Source: Cyclobacterium lianum
GTDB lineage: Bacteria; Bacteroidota; Bacteroidia; Cytophagales; Cyclobacteriaceae
Reading direction: 5' to 3'
Assembly: GCF_900143075.1 (NCBI RefSeq)
Contig: NZ_FRCY01000022.1
Span: 1,629-65,628, forward strand
Length of the DNA stretch: 64,000 nucleotides
Position numbers and translations under genes: made by a program. Of this stretch, positions 60,446-64,000 are shown in pieces (within the stretch, counting starts at the first letter, position 1; every line of letters begins with the position of its first letter). Below the pieces are notes generated by a model, which worked only from the letters and a program-made list of their open reading frames with translations, searched no databases and was not told where the DNA came from.

Positions 60446-63400
60446 TTAGTCTTCCCGGCCTTCTGCCTTGCTTAAGGCCTGGTACACTTGTTCGAGTATA
60501 TTGGTCCGGACATTCAGGCGATAGATATTTCTGTTTTCCCTTGTTGGGTAGACCCTGTTGGAAAGAAATACGTATACGATTTCGTTTTCCGGGTCTATCC
60601 AGGTATAGGTACCCGTAAAGCCTGAATGCCCAAAACTACTTTTCGGAGCGCTGGGAGCGGCATTTCCGTTCGGATCACCGGGCCGATTGGGACGATCAAA
60701 GCCCATGGCCCGGTAGTTTCCGGTGTCACAGTAGACACATTTGGAATAGGCTGATACAACTCCGGGAGCAATAAGTTGCTCCCCTGCATAGCTCCCGTCA
60801 TAAAGGTAGAGATGCATCAATTTGGCCAGGTCATTTGCATTTCCAAACAGGCCGGCATGTCCACTGACACCTCCCAGCATAGCAGCTCCCTCATCGTGTA
60901 CCGTGGCATGTAGCAGTTGCTTTCTGAATGCCGTATCTATCTCAGTAGGGACGACCCTTTTCGGAGGGTAGTTTTTATACGGATTGAAAGTAAGCGTGCC
61001 GGCCCCCAATGGCCGGTAGAGATTGCGGTCAAGGTATTCGTAGAAGGGCTCTCCGGTAATGGTCTCTATCACTTTGGGCGCCAAAATAAAAGAAAGGTCG
61101 CTGTAGACATATCCCGGCTCGGGATTTAAAGGCGAATCTAAAATTTCCTCGTAAATCTTCTGGTCATATTTTCGGTGAATAAATAAATCATCAGCAACTT
61201 TTACCGGAAACCTCCTCGATGAGTCTGATTTCATGGTAAACCATTTGAAACTGCCATTTTTCCGCACGGTAGACATCCAGAAGGGAATCCAGGAGCGTAA
61301 CCTGGCCTGATGGGTAAGGATATCTTTGTAAGCCAGATCGGCTTTATTTGTCCCCCGGGCTGGAGGATAATAGCTCCCAAGTGTCTCGTTTTCGTCAAAT
61401 TTACCCAAGCCTTTCAGGTGCATAAATGCGGCCAGTGAGGTACTTATTTTGGTAATGGAAGCAAGGTCGTAGAGGTCATCCATATTTACAGGCTGCAGGG
61501 AATCATAGGTATGGTAGCCAAAAGCCTTTTGATAAAACACCTTCCCCCCTTTGGCCAGCAGGACCTGCCCCCCGGGGATGGCTTTCTCCTGTATGGCCAG
61601 ACGCATCAAACTGTCAATGCCATTCAAATCTGCTGTACGAATGCCAACTTCCTCAGGCTGGGTGTAGGAGAGCCGGCCGCCGGTCTGCGTCTCCAATCCA
61701 TCTCCCTGTTTAAAAAACCCATTGACTGTTACAGGCAACCTGCCCCTGGCACCTATACCACCAAAGATGAGCTGCGCCGTAAGATCCTGTGTCAGGGGCG
61801 TCTCCTGGTAAGCAGCGATAAGGCCCTCAGCCTTTTCCAGCCCGGGAATCTTATCCAGACTATAGACATTGCCAAAAACACTCACGACCACCGCATGATT
61901 GGCGATAAGATCCCTGATCATTACGTTCATTTCAGGCGTAATCCCAAAGTCATTGCTACCCTCCCGGATTCCGAGACCGTGAAGTCCCAGCAATACCAAT
62001 TGGAAATCAGCCAGCTTGGTCTTCAAATCAGCAATTTCTTTCAGGCCTCCCCCGGCGGGAAAAGTAAAGTGGCTGATCGGGGCATACCTGTCCAAACCCT
62101 TTTGAAAATCAGTCGGCTTGTCTGTTCCCAGGGAAACGCTGGCAATCCTGATGTTGTCCAAACCTTTTACCGGTAGGATATTGTCCCGGTTTCTAAGCAA
62201 GGTCAGTGAGGCTGCAGTTAATTTTCTGCTGAGAAATACTGCGGCCGGATCATTCAGGTCTTCAATAAGATGAGCCGTCTCTACTGGCTGCAGACTGTCC
62301 AGCCCCAGCCAGGCCTTTGCCTGGAGTACTTTAAGCACCCTTTGGTCAATTTCTTCCCGGGATATTTCTCCCCTCTCCACCGCTCTTTGTACTTCTCTGA
62401 TGGTGGCGGGAACATCCATGGTATTCAATAGCATGTCATTGCCTGCCAGGAGGGCTTTTACATCTACTACACCGGGTGGGTAGTACCCTGCCACTGCCTG
62501 CATGTTTAGGGCATCGGTAAATACCAGACCCTGATAACCCATTTCCTCTTTTAGTAAGCCAGTTACAATGGGCCGGGACAAACTCGAAGCCAGATTAGGG
62601 GTATCATCCAATGCTGGGATCTGCATATGGGCTACCATGATGCTACCGAGCCCTTGTTCCATCAATTGGCGAAAGGGATACAATTCCGTCTCTCTCAATC
62701 TTTTCTCAGAAAAATGCAGTACCGGCAGGGAATAATGGGAGTCGGCATCCGTATCGCCGTGTCCGGGAAAATGCTTTGCTGAAGCCAGAATTCCATGATC
62801 TTGCATTCCTTTCATGTATGCCAGAGATTTGCTCGCTACATTTTCCTTTTCTTCACCAAAGGACCGAAAGCCGATAACCGGATTGTTGGCATTGTTGTTT
62901 ACATCGACCACGGGAGCAAAATTAACGTGAATCCCGGAACGCCTTGCCTGGCGGGCTACCTCTGCACCCATCTCATACAACAAGTCTTCATCTGAGACCC
63001 CTCCCAGTGCCATCTGGTAAGGATAGCGGACCGTACTATCCAAACGCATGCGCAGTCCCCACTCTCCGTCAAGGCTGATCATCAGGGGAACTTTGGTCTC
63101 CTGCTGAAAGCGATTGATCATATGGGCCTGCCGTACCGGTCCTCCCTGGAAAAAAATTATCCCGCCTACCCCATATTCACGTACCAAAGCGGATATGGAA
63201 TCCACATGGACCTTGTCTTTATTGGAATAGGCCGGAATCATGATCAATTGTGCAATGCGCTCCTCAGGACTTAACGTGGCCAGAACAGAATCTGCCCAAT
63301 ACAGGTACTTATCAGCCAGAAAGGGCGGATTCTGCTGCTGGGCGAAGAGCAAAGGCGTAAAATGAAAAAACAGTATACAGACCAAAAGGGATGCAGTTAA

Positions 63401-63481
63401 GCGATCTGATTTTCCGTTTCCCCTCCGCATAGAAAAACTGCAGCCACCCATCTTTGCTGCACAAACATTTTTTACCGCCAT
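60446..63481 (-). CDS. GH3 beta-N-acetylglucosaminidase (NagZ-like) fused to class C beta-lactamase/esterase-type serine hydrolase
   Basis: 1011 residues from ATG 63481; a later ATG at 63430 would give a tidier signal peptide (hydrophobic run near residues 30-46, ending LLFAQQ). N-terminal GH3 domain (about 55-400) with the His-Asp dyad motif KHFPGHGDTDADSH (about 236-250) and the nucleophile in VFTDALNMQ (about 319), then a GH3 C-domain, then a serine hydrolase of the beta-lactamase/DD-peptidase fold (about 610-1005): SITK (SxxK, Ser about 673), YSD (YxN-like) and HSGFTGT. Such fusions occur in Bacteroidota. The two activities, cutting GlcNAc from muropeptides and acting on peptides or esters, would fit peptidoglycan turnover outside the cytoplasm; whether both are active needs tests. 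Confidence 0.88.
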   Translation of the reverse strand: MAVKNVCAAKMGGCSFSMRRGNGKSDRLTASLLVCILFFHFTPLLFAQQQNPPFLADKYLYWADSVLATLSPEERIAQLIMIPAYSNKDKVHVDSISALVREYGVGGIIFFQGGPVRQAHMINRFQQETKVPLMISLDGEWGLRMRLDSTVRYPYQMALGGVSDEDLLYEMGAEVARQARRSGIHVNFAPVVDVNNNANNPVIGFRSFGEEKENVASKSLAYMKGMQDHGILASAKHFPGHGDTDADSHYSLPVLHFSEKRLRETELYPFRQLMEQGLGSIMVAHMQIPALDDTPNLASSLSRPIVTGLLKEEMGYQGLVFTDALNMQAVAGYYPPGVVDVKALLAGNDMLLNTMDVPATIREVQRAVERGEISREEIDQRVLKVLQAKAWLGLDSLQPVETAHLIEDLNDPAAVFLSRKLTAASLTLLRNRDNILPVKGLDNIRIASVSLGTDKPTDFQKGLDRYAPISHFTFPAGGGLKEIADLKTKLADFQLVLLGLHGLGIREGSNDFGITPEMNVMIRDLIANHAVVVSVFGNVYSLDKIPGLEKAEGLIAAYQETPLTQDLTAQLIFGGIGARGRLPVTVNGFFKQGDGLETQTGGRLSYTQPEEVGIRTADLNGIDSLMRLAIQEKAIPGGQVLLAKGGKVFYQKAFGYHTYDSLQPVNMDDLYDLASITKISTSLAAFMHLKGLGKFDENETLGSYYPPARGTNKADLAYKDILTHQARLRSWIPFWMSTVRKNGSFKWFTMKSDSSRRFPVKVADDLFIHRKYDQKIYEEILDSPLNPEPGYVYSDLSFILAPKVIETITGEPFYEYLDRNLYRPLGAGTLTFNPYKNYPPKRVVPTEIDTAFRKQLLHATVHDEGAAMLGGVSGHAGLFGNANDLAKLMHLYLYDGSYAGEQLIAPGVVSAYSKCVYCDTGNYRAMGFDRPNRPGDPNGNAAPSAPKSSFGHSGFTGTYTWIDPENEIVYVFLSNRVYPTRENRNIYRLNVRTNILEQVYQALSKAEGRED

Positions 63482-63593
63482 TTGAAATACTATTAATTTG
63501 GGCGGTAAGTTACCAAATTTGTCGCTTACGGTTTAAATGATTTCAATAAATTGCCTATCATTGAAGGATAATTTTCATTTCAATCAGGTAAAC

Positions 63594-64000
63594 ATGAGCC
63601 CACTTCTGGTATTTGGTGTCATTGCAGGGTATTTTGCATTATTGTTACTCATCAGTTACCTTACTTCACTCAAATCAGACAGCCTTACTTTTTACACGGG
63701 CAACAGGGAATCGCCCTGGTTTCTGGTAGCCTTTGGCATGGTAGGAGCTTCCCTTTCCGGGGTTACCTTTATTTCCGTCCCTGGTGAGGTAGGCAATACC
63801 AACTGGGCATACCTCCAATTTGTGATGGGCAATATGGTAGGTTATGCGGTGATCGCCCTGGTGCTTATTCCGCTTTTTTACCGGCTAAACCTGATTTCAA
63901 TTTACGAATACCTCAAAAGCAGGTTTGGCCGGAAAACATACCTTTCCGGGGCAAGCATATTCCTGATTTCCCAAACCATAGGAGCCTCCTTTCGCCTGTT
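63594..64000 (+). CDS. Sodium:solute symporter, N-terminal part
   Basis: The first 135 codons of a membrane protein that runs off the right edge, ATG at 63594. Four hydrophobic helices are visible in the first 135 residues, with FYTGNRESPWFLVAFGMVGA, GVTFISVPGEVG and ISIYEYLKSRFG, the opening motifs of the SSS family (Na+-coupled uptake of sugars, amino acids, proline or sialic acid). Substrate cannot be told from this part. It diverges from the GH3/serine-hydrolase gene, and a symporter near such an enzyme may take up cell-wall sugars (inference). Confidence 0.85.
   Translation, partial: MSPLLVFGVIAGYFALLLLISYLTSLKSDSLTFYTGNRESPWFLVAFGMVGASLSGVTFISVPGEVGNTNWAYLQFVMGNMVGYAVIALVLIPLFYRLNLISIYEYLKSRFGRKTYLSGASIFLISQTIGASFRL

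Noticed and set aside
1-64000. CRISPR array, tRNA, rRNA, IS element or prophage
   Set aside because: No regularly spaced short repeats, cloverleaf-like segments, transposase, integrase or phage structural genes were seen by eye; a tRNA or CRISPR scan was not possible here.

Overview
The window looks like chromosomal DNA from a Bacteroidota bacterium, most likely of the Cytophagales/Cyclobacteriaceae type. Evidence: several upstream regions carry the Bacteroidota -7 element TAnnTTTG (once with a TTTG -33 box at exactly 19 nt); Shine-Dalgarno sequences are weak; families typical of the phylum are present (DUF983, DUF4412, Wzi-family barrel, PorV-like barrel, giant YDG/MBG adhesin, GH3-beta-lactamase fusion, phosphoserine phosphatase-PGDH fusion); and sensor kinases and lipoproteins are abundant. 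I saw no tRNA, rRNA, CRISPR array, intact insertion sequence or phage module. Taxonomic placement is inference.

Layout. 1-7229 (-): the N-terminal 2409 residues of a giant secreted adhesin (jelly-roll-like modules, FN3-like domains, a six-blade YWTD propeller, a hemagglutinin-like repeat stalk, YDG/MBG repeats), running off the left edge. 7743-8942 (-): membrane-bound AraC regulator. 9444-15624 (-): one tight operon tetR - ABC exporter - HlyD adaptor - TolC - App1-type phosphatase; the ABC protein keeps Walker A but has lost every other ATPase motif. 15736-16335 (-): DUF983 protein plus a small protein. 16684-19168 (+): SerB-SerA fusion and a DinB protein. 19598-24109 (+): ECF sigma factor, single-pass TPR membrane protein and a large exported TPR-CHAT caspase-like protein, the best candidate in the window for a little-described system. 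24317-30663 (+): lipoprotein, PorV-like barrel, universal stress protein, DUF4412 protein, folA, cinA. 30870-32153 (+): E2 acyltransferase behind a structured leader, meeting stop-to-stop a two-gene sensory unit (hybrid kinase and Cache lipoprotein, 32155-36037, -). 36064-36716 (-): OsmC protein plus a small partner. 37172-42191 (+): site-2 protease with CBS domains, Ca2+-type P-ATPase and CoA transferase, all joined by 4-nt overlaps.

42529-44430 (-): TPR sensor kinase with a textbook promoter. 44568-44825 (-): remnant of a phytoene-desaturase-like FAD oxidoreductase in which the first ~57 and last ~22 codons are fused. 44825-46159 (-): Tat-exported PLP enzyme. 46626-50171: arginase, Nudix hydrolase, nitrilase-family amidase and a secreted EEP hydrolase. 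50523-54536 (+): a 1337-residue soluble phosphorelay kinase (GAF, PAS, HisKA, HATPase, two REC, Hpt). 54659-57480 (+): prs, rplY, pth and a thiamine-binding (MTH1187-type) protein, with a dispersed palindromic repeat touching the pth start codon. 57488-64000: Wzi-like barrel, Dabb lipoprotein, single-domain response regulator, GH3/beta-lactamase fusion and the start of a sodium:solute symporter.

Themes: signal perception across the envelope (AraC membrane regulator, three sensor kinases, ECF sigma with a CHAT protein, free receiver), envelope transport and secretion, and core housekeeping genes. All functional calls come from reading motifs by eye; no database search was run.
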